A stretch of 64,000 nt of DNA from NCBI RefSeq assembly GCF_030409605.1, contig NZ_JAUFQG010000004.1:1552501-1616500 (forward strand), written 5' to 3'. Made by a program: the position numbers and the translations under genes. Positions 53,878-63,517 of the stretch are shown here, piece by piece. The notes below the pieces were generated by a model. The model did not search any database, had not been told where the DNA came from, and saw only the letters and a list, made by a program, of their open reading frames with translations. This stretch comes from Simiduia curdlanivorans. GTDB taxonomy: Bacteria > Pseudomonadota > Gammaproteobacteria > Pseudomonadales > Cellvibrionaceae. Position 1 is the stretch's first letter. Each line of letters begins with the position of its first letter.

Positions 53878-56800
53878 ATGAAAAAAATGCATGTTACGGC
53901 GTTGGCCCTCGCTTGCGCGGGTGTCAGTGGTTTTACCCAGGCGGATTGGTTTTTTCGCGGTACTTCCAATGCGTGGGCTGCCACTGCCATGGTGGCAGAG
54001 TCGGCCACGCAATATTCCACCTGTCAGGTTTTCGCCGCCGGTGATGGCGGCGGTGGCGCGCGATTTAAAATTGATCGCACCGGTAATTGGGCAGAAAGCT
54101 ATCCGGCAACGGATTTCAATGTCACCAGTGGCAGCACGCTAAAAATTTTGTTTAATAGTCAGACCAAGGTTATTAGCGTAAGCCCTGTCGAGAGCTGCGG
54201 CCAAACAGGATTTGATAAAGTATTTAGCCAGCTCAATGCGCGCGGCACGTTTAATGGCTGGGCCTCTACGTCGATGACCTTAAGTGCCGATCATCAATGG
54301 CAGCTAGATGTTCATTTGGATGGCCAGTCGCAGCAGCGTGTAAAGTTCGATGTACTAGGCGATTGGTCGACTAACTATGGCGACACTAATAGCGATGGCG
54401 TGTTGGAAAAATCCGGCGCCGATATTTATGTCACCGGCACGGGCGATCATCGATTAACGGTGAATGATCAAACCTTGGCCTACACTGTGCAGCCCTTGGG
54501 CACGTCCAATCAATTGCCGATGGCGGTCATCAATCCGGCATCGCCCATCACTTTATTGGTCGGTGAAAACATTGCACTCGATGCCTCCAGCTCGGTCGAT
54601 ACCGATGGCTATATCGCGAGTTACGCCTGGAGTGATGGCACCAGTGCCGATATGACAAATTTTACCGCCGTGAGCCCCGGCACCTTTACCGTTGAATTAA
54701 CCGTAACCGATGATCAGGGAGCCGAAGCTAGCACCTCAGTGACCATTCAGGTGCAAAGCGTCAGTGCCGATCAGTGGTATTTTCGCGGTACGCCAAACAG
54801 TTGGTCTGCGTTGAGTATGGCATCCAGCGACGGCACCAACTTTTGTACCCAACAACATTTTGCGAGTGACAATCCGCGCTTTAAGATTGACCACTTTGGT
54901 GACTGGACCGAAAGCTACCCCGCGCAAGATTATATTGTTGCCGCGAATCAGACCTTTGATATTTGTTTCAATGCCAGCACCAACGTTATTGATGTGCAGG
55001 CAGTAGCGGGTGCGGATACCCTTGCGCCCACGGTAACCGCCAACCCCAGTGCCGGAAGTTACGCTGCATCACAGGCCATTAGCTTAAGCGTTGCCGATAA
55101 TCAGGATTTAGCGCCAGCGGTGTATTACACCTTGGACGGCAGCCAGCCGACGCCTTCTTCAAGCCGTTACAACGGAGAAGCGATTGTCGCGAGCGATATC
55201 AATGGCGACATCGACTTGATGTTAAAGACCTTGGCCGTGGATGCCTCCGGTAATGAAAATGTGCAGGTGTTTAATTACCGTATCGGCGCGCAACCCCTGT
55301 CCGGTGATTTTAGAAGCGAAACTATTTACTTCCTAATGACCGCGCGTTTTTACGATGGCGATGAAACGAACAACTACTATAACCGCGATAGATACAAAGC
55401 CGGTGATCCCCATTGGCGCGGTGATTTTAAAGGCCTTATCGCCAAGCTGGATTACATTAAAGACCTCGGCTTTACCGCGATATGGGTAACGCCACCGGTG
55501 GAAAATCGCTCGGGGCTAGATTATCACGGCTACCATGCCTACGATTTTTACAAAGTTGATCCACGGCTCGAATCGCCAGGTGCGGATTACAAAGCCTTTA
55601 TCGATGCGGCGCACGCCAAGGGCCTGAAGGTTATTCAAGACGTGGTGGTCAATCACTCCGGGCAATACGGGTTGCGCAATCACGTGTGGATTGATCATCT
55701 GCCCATTAAATATTTTGTGCCCGCCGGTTCATCACAGGGCTTAATCGATAACGGCCCCTATCAAGGCAACTTGGGTGATTATGTTAGCCTTAACCGCTGC
55801 GACGACGATAACGCCAAGGCACCCGATTGGTATCGCGCGCGCTGCAATTCAGATCCCGAGGGCGTGACTCCCTTGGTCGACCCGAAGACCGGCGTCACCG
55901 TGCCCTTGGCAGGCTATAACGCTAATCGATTTTTTGGCATAGATGCACAGGGGCTAGATCCCGCTTGGTACCATCTGGACGGTTTTATGGCTGGTGGCGA
56001 TTGGGAAAACCCCGATGCGCTACAGAAAAAACATCTGGCCGGCGATACCATTGATTTGGCAACGGAAAATCAAAACGTCAAAGATTATGTGAATAACGCA
56101 ATTCATCAGTATTTGGATATGGGTGTTGATGCCATTCGCATTGATACGCTAAAGCATATCGAGCGCGATGAAATGTTGAGTTATGTACACGATTGGCAAG
56201 CCTATAAACCCGGCTTATTTGTCTTTGGTGAAAACCTTGTTAAGGGCACCGGTTTCGGTTCGGAAATTGCCAATGACAATGCCTCGGCGGTTATTCGGCC
56301 TTGGTGGTATACCCGCACCACGCAAGATCCATCCAACCCAAATGCGGGTGGCGACTCGGGCCTGTCGGTGTTGGACTTCTCACTGTTTTCCACTTTCCGC
56401 GATAACGTTACCCGCGGTCATTTTGGTGGCGTGGGGGGTATCTTTGCCATGGATTGGATATATGGCGACGCCACCAAGCTGGTGACTTTTTTCCAAAATC
56501 ACGACGTAGGCCCAGATAACGATTTTAAATATCGCTTCGGTGGCGAGCAGGCGAATGCGGCCTTGGTTTACAATTTACTGTGGACAGCACGCGGTATTCC
56601 GACGCTCTATTACGGTGAGGAAATCATGTTTAAAGCTGGCTTCCCGCAAGATATTGCCAGCGCCAACGACACCTTAGATCAAACTGGACGGGCGTATTTT
56701 GGCCCGCACTTGGACGATCTAGCGACCACCCAAAGTCACCCCATGTACCAGCACATCAAGCGGTTAAATCAAATTCGCAAAGCGGTGCCGGCGCTGCAAA

Positions 56801-57081
56801 AAGCACCCATGAGCCAGGTTAATGAATGGGGCGCTGGCATCAGTTTTGTGCGCGATCTCAGCACCGAAGGCAGCTATGCACTGGTGGGATTAGCGGCTTC
56901 GGGCGCGCAGAGTGTGTCAATGTCTGGCATTAAAAATGGTACCTACCGCGATGCGATAACCGGTAGCACTCTGGCGGTCAGTAATGGCAGCGCGAGTTTT
57001 ACCGTGCCGGCCTACGGCGCTCGCATCTGGGTGCTCAATGGCCCGGGCAAAATAGGCGTTAGCGGTACATACCTGAATTGA
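53878..57081 (+). CDS. Secreted multidomain alpha-amylase, GH13
   Basis: 1067 aa. A signal peptide (KKMHVTALALACAGVSGFTQA) precedes three related carbohydrate-binding-like modules (WFFRGTSNAW, ARGTFNGWASTSM, WYFRGTPNSW; about 20-105, 110-205, 297-375). A PKD domain (about 210-295) and a chitobiase-type C-terminal domain (about 385-465; YYTLDGSQPT) come next, then the GH13 barrel (about 480-985). Catalytic residues lie in GVDAIRIDTLKH (Asp nucleophile), VFGENL (Glu acid/base) and FFQNHDVG (Asp). It hydrolyses alpha-1,4 glucans such as starch outside the cell. ATG at 53878 has better RBS spacing than ATG at 53872. The repeated modules suggest granular substrate binding. Confidence 0.9.
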   Translation: MKKMHVTALALACAGVSGFTQADWFFRGTSNAWAATAMVAESATQYSTCQVFAAGDGGGGARFKIDRTGNWAESYPATDFNVTSGSTLKILFNSQTKVISVSPVESCGQTGFDKVFSQLNARGTFNGWASTSMTLSADHQWQLDVHLDGQSQQRVKFDVLGDWSTNYGDTNSDGVLEKSGADIYVTGTGDHRLTVNDQTLAYTVQPLGTSNQLPMAVINPASPITLLVGENIALDASSSVDTDGYIASYAWSDGTSADMTNFTAVSPGTFTVELTVTDDQGAEASTSVTIQVQSVSADQWYFRGTPNSWSALSMASSDGTNFCTQQHFASDNPRFKIDHFGDWTESYPAQDYIVAANQTFDICFNASTNVIDVQAVAGADTLAPTVTANPSAGSYAASQAISLSVADNQDLAPAVYYTLDGSQPTPSSSRYNGEAIVASDINGDIDLMLKTLAVDASGNENVQVFNYRIGAQPLSGDFRSETIYFLMTARFYDGDETNNYYNRDRYKAGDPHWRGDFKGLIAKLDYIKDLGFTAIWVTPPVENRSGLDYHGYHAYDFYKVDPRLESPGADYKAFIDAAHAKGLKVIQDVVVNHSGQYGLRNHVWIDHLPIKYFVPAGSSQGLIDNGPYQGNLGDYVSLNRCDDDNAKAPDWYRARCNSDPEGVTPLVDPKTGVTVPLAGYNANRFFGIDAQGLDPAWYHLDGFMAGGDWENPDALQKKHLAGDTIDLATENQNVKDYVNNAIHQYLDMGVDAIRIDTLKHIERDEMLSYVHDWQAYKPGLFVFGENLVKGTGFGSEIANDNASAVIRPWWYTRTTQDPSNPNAGGDSGLSVLDFSLFSTFRDNVTRGHFGGVGGIFAMDWIYGDATKLVTFFQNHDVGPDNDFKYRFGGEQANAALVYNLLWTARGIPTLYYGEEIMFKAGFPQDIASANDTLDQTGRAYFGPHLDDLATTQSHPMYQHIKRLNQIRKAVPALQKAPMSQVNEWGAGISFVRDLSTEGSYALVGLAASGAQSVSMSGIKNGTYRDAITGSTLAVSNGSASFTVPAYGARIWVLNGPGKIGVSGTYLN

Positions 57082-57101
57082 TATAGGCGTTGTAAACCCC
57101 T

Positions 57102-57138
57102 GGCGGCCTAGCTCAAATAGGGCTGGCCGCCTTTTTGT
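57102..57138 (+). terminator. Terminator after amylase
   Basis: A GC-rich stem (ggcggcc...ggccgcc) followed by tttttgtttttt. Confidence 0.8.
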
Positions 57139-57233
57139 TTTTACTTCCAAATTACCCTGCGCTGATACAGAATCGATGCCTCGCTCAACCAATCGGTTGG
57201 TGTGTGAGTCACTTTCTTGGCAGGGATATTTAC

Positions 57234-58097
57234 ATGAAACAGATATTACTTGTACTACAAGGACTGATGTTAGTCGCGTTATTTGGCTGCAGTTCGTTGG
57301 TTAACGAGGGCAGTAATCGCAATGCTGTCTCCAGCAGTTTGGTGGATTATCTCTACCCAAACAAGGACGATCGCAGCGAGGTCACAGCTCAGCTACCCCT
57401 GCTTCAACTGCCGGTGAAAGTCGGTTTAGCCTTTGTGCCATCGGCTGGTTTTAGCCCTAGGCAACAACTCTCTATGGCGCAAGAAATGGCGCTGTTGGAG
57501 AAGGTAAAAGCGTCGTTTACCCGCTATGACTATATTGATCGTATCGAATTAATTCCCAGTACCTATTTGCGTAACGGCCGGGGTTTCGATGCCCTTGAGC
57601 AATTGGCGCGCTTGCACGATGTGGATGTAATGGCCCTGGTTTCTTACGATCAGGTGATGCAAACAATCGATAACAACGCCTCGCTACTGTACTGGACGAT
57701 TGTCGGCCTGTATGTGATTCCCGCCAGTGACAACTCCATCCAAACCTTTGTCGATACCGCAGTGTTCGATGTTAAATCGCGCAAGATGTTATTTCGTGCC
57801 CCCGGTGTGAATCGCATTGATCAGCGCTCTACCGCCATCGGCGTAGCCGACACCATGACCGAGAATAGTTTTAAGGGTTTTGATGCAGCGGTTCAGGACA
57901 TGGTAGTCAATTTAGATGCCGAGTTGGGTCGATTTAAAGACCGGGTTAAAAACGAAAAAATAGCCAAGGTTGAGCATCGCGAGGGTTATTCTGGTTCGGC
58001 TGGCGCGCTTGACTTTGTCTTTTTAGGGCTGTTGTTGTGCGCCTGTTTGGTACAGCTTTTTCAGCGCCAATGGCGCCAGCCGCGAAACAGACCATAA
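57234..58097 (+). CDS. Rhombotarget lipoprotein
   Basis: 287 aa. A lipobox (VALFGC|SS) leads to lipid attachment. The body resembles the rhombotarget lipoprotein family, including QLPVKVGLAFVPSAGFS and NSIQTFVDTAVFDVKSRKMLFRAPG. The C-terminus has a Gly/Ser-rich GYSGSAGALD, a hydrophobic helix (FVFLGLLLCACLVQLF) and a basic tail, i.e. a GlyGly-CTERM-like sorting signal. The protein is the expected substrate of the rhombosortase next door. ATG at 57234 gives the classic lipoprotein leader. It overlaps the convergent rhombosortase gene by 37 bp. Confidence 0.85.
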   Translation: MKQILLVLQGLMLVALFGCSSLVNEGSNRNAVSSSLVDYLYPNKDDRSEVTAQLPLLQLPVKVGLAFVPSAGFSPRQQLSMAQEMALLEKVKASFTRYDYIDRIELIPSTYLRNGRGFDALEQLARLHDVDVMALVSYDQVMQTIDNNASLLYWTIVGLYVIPASDNSIQTFVDTAVFDVKSRKMLFRAPGVNRIDQRSTAIGVADTMTENSFKGFDAAVQDMVVNLDAELGRFKDRVKNEKIAKVEHREGYSGSAGALDFVFLGLLLCACLVQLFQRQWRQPRNRP

Positions 58098-58642
58098 AGA
58101 AAAATACTGATACCTGCCGCCGCTAAATGTACATCGGTGGCAGCCGGCAGATCGGTGTTCGACAAGGGGTAGAGAGCCAAATAGCTGGCGCCGAATTGCA
58201 TGGCCAAGGCAAGTAATATCAGCATACTCATGACTTTCTGTTGGCCAAACTGGCTCAACGCCGCAAACAGAAATAAGCCGTACAAAATGGATGACAGGCC
58301 GAGATAGAAATCTAAGCGATAGAAAAAATATAAGTAAATATTGGTGCCAACTAGTAATGCACTCACCAGCAGCGCGAAGGCGAGGGCGGTAAAGCAGCGG
58401 CTATAAAGTAGCGCGAAAATACCGAGCCCCGTTGCGTTAAGCGCCCAGTGTTGCAACGATGTGTGGCAGACGTGGCCGGTGAGCCATTGCAGGCTTAGAA
58501 GATCCCGTGCAGGGAAAATACTGCAGGCTAGGAATGATTCGCTTTGGCTGGGAATAAACGCCAGAAGCAGGGCGGCTAGCAGTAACAGCGGCAGCCCCGC
58601 GTGGTGGGTAAAGCGCGCCAGCCTTAGTGGTTGACTTTGCAT
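58061..58642 (-). CDS. Rhombosortase (rhomboid family intramembrane protease)
   Basis: 193 aa with about six membrane helices. The catalytic Ser is in GLSSILYGLFLFAA and the catalytic His in ATDVHLAAAG; the loop LTGHVCHTSLQHWALNATGLGIF is rhombosortase-like. These enzymes process GlyGly-CTERM proteins. The gene is convergent with its likely substrate, the rhombotarget lipoprotein, and overlaps it, and it overlaps the MipA gene upstream by 19 bp. Confidence 0.88.
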   Translation of the reverse strand: MQSQPLRLARFTHHAGLPLLLLAALLLAFIPSQSESFLACSIFPARDLLSLQWLTGHVCHTSLQHWALNATGLGIFALLYSRCFTALAFALLVSALLVGTNIYLYFFYRLDFYLGLSSILYGLFLFAALSQFGQQKVMSMLILLALAMQFGASYLALYPLSNTDLPAATDVHLAAAGISIFLYGLFRGWRHWR

Positions 58643-60018
58643 TGCAGGTAAAATGTATTCCAGTTGGAGCCGCCGTTTACGTTGTTGTAAATTTCTGTCT
58701 TGCCGAAAATACCCGAGCGATGGTGAATGCTATAGCCCAGGTAGCAATGCTTGGCCGAGGGCGCTCTGAACAGGTCGCCCATATTCACGTCCCAGCTGTA
58801 GTCTAGGTATTGCAACAGACGCGAGTCATTAATGTTTTTTTCCAGCACGCTTTCGGTCTCCTGAAAGGGGACTTTATCGCCGTAAGAAAAACCGTAGCCA
58901 AAGCCAACGCGTGTTTCCACAATGTGCGACCAAGGGAATTCACTGAAGTAGCCCTTTAACGCAAATACATATTCGTTGAAGTCGCTCTGTAAATCTTTCT
59001 CGAAATGCCGCACCAGGCCGCCGGTGACGTGCATTTGAATCGGCAGGTCGAAGGTGCGCTCGGTGATTTTTTTACTTAAAAATGCACTCACCATGGCGGT
59101 GTCGTTGGTATCCACGGCCATGTTGTTGAGGTAAATCATCTCGATGAAATTGCCATCTTTGTAGTAGCCGCCGGCCAGGCGCCACTCCCAATCGCCCTGG
59201 AGCCATTGCGTCTCGCCAGCTTTAGCCACAGCCTGCGCGGCTGGGTTGTTGATAAATTCATAGCGATAGCTGAGGCGCAATTCCGTGCGGCTGCTGGCGT
59301 CGGTAATCGGGCTTTGCTCGACACTGGCGTCGTATAGCGTGTGGCTCAGGCCGGCGCCGAACAGGTGTGGGCCACCTAGGCGATACCAGCTGTCCACACC
59401 GAGCCGATAATTGATGGCGCTATCGGCTCGGTAGGCAGCTCGCTCTGAGGTTGCCTCCTCGGGTTTGACGCCAAAAAAGTAATCGTTTACCTCGGCGCTG
59501 TCGTAATCCATGGCCACAAAGGGCTCGAGTTTCCAGCCATTGGCCTGCCAAGCGCCGCGCCATTCGAGGCTCGAAGACCAACCCTGATGGCGGTTTAAGG
59601 TGTCGTGGCTGGCGCCGATGCTGAACTCGCCTAGCTCGCTGTCAAATGCCAGCTTGGCGCCGGCCTCCAGCGTGCCCAAGCGGCGCATACCTTGCAGCGC
59701 ATCTGCGTTCTTTTCGCTGTAGCCGCCAAAGCGGTAGCGGCTGAAGGCATCGAGATAGAAGCCCTGGTGGTTGCCGCTGCGCCAGCCCGCTTGTGTGCCA
59801 TCGATATACCACTGCTCGCCCTGATAATTAATTTCAGGAATGAAATCGTTTCGCAGGCCCTCGCCCTCGTAGGGGGAGTCGAAGCTTCTCGTGGTCATCC
59901 CCATGGACCAAACGCCGGTACTTGGCTCAGTGGTTGGCGAGGGTTCGATGGCGAAGGTTGGGGCTGTCACGGCGGCGATCCCGACGCACAGGACGGTCAG
60001 AGGAAGTGTGGCTTTCAT
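58624..60018 (-). CDS. MipA/OmpV-like outer-membrane protein with extra C-terminal barrel
   Basis: 464 aa. A signal peptide (LPLTVLCVGIAAVTAPTFA) precedes a MipA/OmpV-like beta-barrel (about 35-265; SMGMTTRSFDSPYEGEG). The remainder (about 270-464) is a second beta-rich part ending KHCYLGYSIHHRSGIFGKTEIYNNV, which recalls acyl-transfer or lipid-A-modifying barrels. The last residues CKVNH lack a typical terminal Phe. It is co-transcribed with the rhombosortase. Confidence 0.72.
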   Translation of the reverse strand: MKATLPLTVLCVGIAAVTAPTFAIEPSPTTEPSTGVWSMGMTTRSFDSPYEGEGLRNDFIPEINYQGEQWYIDGTQAGWRSGNHQGFYLDAFSRYRFGGYSEKNADALQGMRRLGTLEAGAKLAFDSELGEFSIGASHDTLNRHQGWSSSLEWRGAWQANGWKLEPFVAMDYDSAEVNDYFFGVKPEEATSERAAYRADSAINYRLGVDSWYRLGGPHLFGAGLSHTLYDASVEQSPITDASSRTELRLSYRYEFINNPAAQAVAKAGETQWLQGDWEWRLAGGYYKDGNFIEMIYLNNMAVDTNDTAMVSAFLSKKITERTFDLPIQMHVTGGLVRHFEKDLQSDFNEYVFALKGYFSEFPWSHIVETRVGFGYGFSYGDKVPFQETESVLEKNINDSRLLQYLDYSWDVNMGDLFRAPSAKHCYLGYSIHHRSGIFGKTEIYNNVNGGSNWNTFYLQCKVNH

Positions 60019-60090
60019 GGCCGAAAGAAATCCTTGGCAAGCTAGTAATGGCGCGCATGATACCAGAACTGCTGTGCCTAGGTGCGCGGT

Positions 60091-62232
60091 TTAGAGGGCG
60101 TGTTTGGCCAGCGCTTCCTTGAGGGTGTTTAAGCTTAGAGGCTTGGTTAACACATCATCCATGCCGGCCTCTCTATAGCCGTCCAGCTGCGATTGGTAGG
60201 CGTTGGCTGTGAGTGCTAATACCGGCGTGCGCGTCGCTTGCTGCTGGGCCTCAATTTCCCGAATGCATTTAAGTGCACCAACGCCGTCTAGCACGGGCAT
60301 TTCGCAATCCATGAGCACTAGATCGAAGGGGCGGCTGTTATTGATAAATTGGCTGACGGCGTCTTCGCCATCGCAGGCGAGGGTGCAGCGATGGCCAAGT
60401 TTGGCGAGCATGGCAGACACCACCGTGCGGTTCACAGAATTATCGTCGGCGGCGAGAATATTCAGGGGCCGGATACCCGTGTGTGGGTCATGTTGTTTGG
60501 CTTTGGTTGAATCTAGATGTAGGCAATCTAGCAAGAGTGGTTTAAGCAGTGCACCAAAGGGGGGCCGATCCTTAAAGCCAGAGCTAACTTCGCCGTGGCT
60601 GTTGACCCACTCGTTACTTTGGCCAACATCGTAGAGTTGCAGCGCTTTATGGCCGGCCTGTTTGCACTGTGTTGCTAGGGCGTCGCTTTTAGCGTGGTCA
60701 CTGAGGTCGATGACCGCAATGATCGGTTCGGCGCTCTCCCTAGCCGCTGAAAAACTTGGCTTATCGGTATCCAGCTGTTCGGTTTGCAAGCCCCAAAATT
60801 GACAGTATCGTTGATAGTCGTGCATCCGTTTTGGGTCTTCAATGCACAATTGGATACGCGGTTTTGGCGCTGGGAAGTCGATGTCTTGCTCTCGCTCGGC
60901 CAGCTCGGCGGGGATATCGACTATAAACTCACTGCCTTGTTCCGGGGCGCTTTTTACCCTTAGTTCGCCCTGCATTTGCAAGCAGAGTTCGCGGCTGATA
61001 GTAAGGCCGAGGCCGGTGCCGCCGAAGCGGCGGTTGATGCTGGTATCGGCCTGGGTGAAAGGCGTAAATAGTTGGCTAATGGCTTGCTCTGTCATGCCAA
61101 TGCCGGTGTCGACACAGCTGAAACACAGGCGCCCACCCTGGCAGCGAATGGTCAATTCCACGCCGCCCACCTTAGTGAACTTGAGTGCATTGCCGACGAG
61201 GTTGACCAAGATTTGATTGAGCCGCACCGAGTCGCCCATAAATTGGTCGGGAATTTCTGGTGCTATATCGATGTGCCATTTCAATTGTTTTTCCGCCGCT
61301 GTGTGAACGAACAGATAAAACAAATTACTCAACAGGCCGCGCAGTGAATAAGGAATATGCTCCAGCGACATTTTGCCCGCTTCTATGCGCGAATAGTCCA
61401 ACAGGTCGTTGATAAGAATGAGCAGAGATTGCCCTGAGCTGTGAATGGCTTGGTTGTAACGCACTTGTTGTTCGGTCAGTGGTGTTGCACCTAACAACTC
61501 GCTCATGCCTAGCACGCCGTTCATGGGGGTGCGGATCTCGTGGCTCATCTTGGCGAGGAAGCCAGTGCGGCTGTGCGAATCCACCTCTACTTTGATGGCA
61601 TTGCGCACAATGGCGGCCACGCCTATGGCGACCACTAGGCTGGCGAAGATGACGATAAATAATGTGGCAATATAATAATTGCCTGCCGTGTCGTGCAAGG
61701 CGTCAGCTTCTAAGCCGATATCGCGTTCGAGCCGCTCGGTAAAATCGTGCAGTTGGTTTGCCGGCTGTCGATCAATACCTCTAAGTAAACTGTCGACTGC
61801 TTTGAAATCGAGATTGGATTGCAAAAAAATGTCGAAACCTTGCCGATAACGCTTCGCTAGGTCTTTGTGCGAGCGCTGGAATTGATGCAGAGCTTTTCGT
61901 GTTGCAGGGTTCAGTGCTTTGCTTTCTAGTTCGTCTAAGGCTTTGCTTACCTCGGCCTCTGTACTTAAAAAGCTTTGCCAATACATGTCGCGCTGGTTTG
62001 GGTCGTGGCCGCGCAACAGAGTATTTTTCCATTCCTGAACTTGCCGTTTAAAGAGCGTGTCTATGTGATGCAGCTGGTTCAAACTGGCGATTCGCGTGTC
62101 GACTAAGGTGGAGTAGCGCTCGGTGATGCCATGTAAGGCAATCTGGGCACCCAGCGCCGTAACAAGCAGCAGGGCACCACCCAATAAAATGGTTAAAGTG
62201 GCCTGGTGGCGGGATGGATGAAATAGGTTCAT
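60091..62232 (-). CDS. Hybrid sensor histidine kinase/response regulator
   Basis: 713 aa. An N-terminal TM helix (ATLTILLGGALLLVTALG), a periplasmic helical sensor (about 30-195, DNA-independent four-helix-bundle look) and a second TM (YYIATLFIVIFASLVVAIGVAAIV) precede the kinase core. The H-box is FLAKMSHEIRTPMNGVLGM, the G-boxes are GTGLGLTIS and DTGIGM, and the C-terminal receiver has DDNSVNRTV and the phospho-Asp in LVLMDCEMPVLDG. No separate output domain is present, so a phosphorelay partner is needed. ATG at 62232 avoids overlap with the divergent PLP gene. Confidence 0.9.
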   Translation of the reverse strand: MNLFHPSRHQATLTILLGGALLLVTALGAQIALHGITERYSTLVDTRIASLNQLHHIDTLFKRQVQEWKNTLLRGHDPNQRDMYWQSFLSTEAEVSKALDELESKALNPATRKALHQFQRSHKDLAKRYRQGFDIFLQSNLDFKAVDSLLRGIDRQPANQLHDFTERLERDIGLEADALHDTAGNYYIATLFIVIFASLVVAIGVAAIVRNAIKVEVDSHSRTGFLAKMSHEIRTPMNGVLGMSELLGATPLTEQQVRYNQAIHSSGQSLLILINDLLDYSRIEAGKMSLEHIPYSLRGLLSNLFYLFVHTAAEKQLKWHIDIAPEIPDQFMGDSVRLNQILVNLVGNALKFTKVGGVELTIRCQGGRLCFSCVDTGIGMTEQAISQLFTPFTQADTSINRRFGGTGLGLTISRELCLQMQGELRVKSAPEQGSEFIVDIPAELAEREQDIDFPAPKPRIQLCIEDPKRMHDYQRYCQFWGLQTEQLDTDKPSFSAARESAEPIIAVIDLSDHAKSDALATQCKQAGHKALQLYDVGQSNEWVNSHGEVSSGFKDRPPFGALLKPLLLDCLHLDSTKAKQHDPHTGIRPLNILAADDNSVNRTVVSAMLAKLGHRCTLACDGEDAVSQFINNSRPFDLVLMDCEMPVLDGVGALKCIREIEAQQQATRTPVLALTANAYQSQLDGYREAGMDDVLTKPLSLNTLKEALAKHAL

Positions 62233-62323
62233 GGGCTTAGGGTGTGACCGACACCCTTTGAGTATAGTAAGGTCTCGGCAAAGCGCTGAACCTATTGGTG
62301 TAATTTTATAAATTGAGGCAGAT

Positions 62324-63382
62324 ATGCGCACCTGGATTGAACAAGCCATTGAGATTATCAACGCCGATTTTCAGCGCTCGGCCGACACCCATTTGATTAA
62401 GCTCTCGCTACCGGCATCGCCGCACATTACTTTGTATTTAAAGGATGAGTCCACTCACCCCACGGGCAGTTTAAAGCACAGGTTGGCGCGCTCACTGTTT
62501 TTGTATGGCTTGTGTAACGGCTGGATTCACCGCGAAACCACGATTATTGAAGCATCGAGCGGCTCTACGGCGGTGTCTGAAGCGTATTTTGCCCAATTGC
62601 TCGGGCTGCCCTTTGTGGCGGTCATCCCTAAAAACACCTCGCCGGAGAAAATTGAAAAAATCGCCTTTTATGGCGGCAAGTGTCACTTGGTGGAGCCCTC
62701 CCAGTTGTACGACGAATCAAGGCGTTTAGCCGATGCACTGAACGGCCATTTCATGGATCAGTTTACCTACGCCGAGCGCGCCACCGACTGGCGCGGCAAT
62801 AACAATATCGCCGAGTCAATCTTCTCGCAGATGGCGCACGAGCCGAACCCGGTGCCGAGCTGGGTTGTGGTGGGCGCGGGCACTGGCGGCACCTCGGCCA
62901 CCATTGGCCGCTTTATCCGCTACCAGCGCTACCCCACCCGTCTGTGCGTCGCCGACCCGGAAAATTCGGTGTTTTACGATTATTTCCACAATCGCGACGC
63001 CAGTATCGTCGCCTCGGTGCCGTCTCGTATTGAAGGTATAGGCAGGCCCCGGGTGGAGGCGTCTTTTGTCCCGTCCATTGTCGATGACATGATGCAAGTA
63101 CCGGATGCCGCTTCCGTTGCAACGGTGCGGTTTTTAGAGCGGCATCTCGGGCGCAAGTGCGGCGGCTCGACCGGTACTAACGTATACGCGGCCTTCCAGT
63201 TGATGGCGGAAATGCAGTTGCGCGGCGAGTCGGGCAGTGTGGTGAGCCTTATTTGCGATGCTGGCGAGCGCTACCTGCCCACCTATTACAACGACAATTG
63301 GGTGGCAGCGCAAAAGCTCGACCTGCAACCCTATCTGGCTCGGCTAGAACATTTTTATGAAACTGGCCTGTGGCAGGTTTAA
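62324..63382 (+). CDS. PLP-dependent cysteine synthase-like enzyme
   Basis: 352 aa of fold type II. The PLP Lys is in TGSLKHRLARSLF, and the phosphate-binding Gly-rich loop is GAGTGGTSATIG. SSGSTAVSEAYFAQ is the substrate-binding asparagine-loop equivalent. CysK has NTGNTG, so the substrate differs; this subgroup includes cysteine synthase family proteins of uncertain substrate (cysteine lyase-like). It is a monocistronic gene divergent from the hybrid kinase. Confidence 0.82.
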   Translation: MRTWIEQAIEIINADFQRSADTHLIKLSLPASPHITLYLKDESTHPTGSLKHRLARSLFLYGLCNGWIHRETTIIEASSGSTAVSEAYFAQLLGLPFVAVIPKNTSPEKIEKIAFYGGKCHLVEPSQLYDESRRLADALNGHFMDQFTYAERATDWRGNNNIAESIFSQMAHEPNPVPSWVVVGAGTGGTSATIGRFIRYQRYPTRLCVADPENSVFYDYFHNRDASIVASVPSRIEGIGRPRVEASFVPSIVDDMMQVPDAASVATVRFLERHLGRKCGGSTGTNVYAAFQLMAEMQLRGESGSVVSLICDAGERYLPTYYNDNWVAAQKLDLQPYLARLEHFYETGLWQV

Positions 63383-63458
63383 CGCCGCCACCGCGCAGAG
63401 GGCTTGCGCCTATGACGAGCCTAGGCGGCAAGGCATAGGCAGCTACCTAGGGTAGCTC

Positions 63459-63517
63459 GGCCAAGCACTTAAGCCAGACACTTATGCCTCCGGGTAACTA
63501 GGCCAGGCACTTAGGCA
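63459..63517. repeat. Degenerate 17-bp repeats between convergent genes
   Basis: Three related units, ggccaagcacttaagcc (63459-63475), agccagacacttatgcc (63472-63488) and ggccaggcacttaggca (63501-63517), follow the palindrome agctacctagggtagct (63441-63457). They lie between convergent genes and touch the GST 3' end. Confidence 0.6.
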
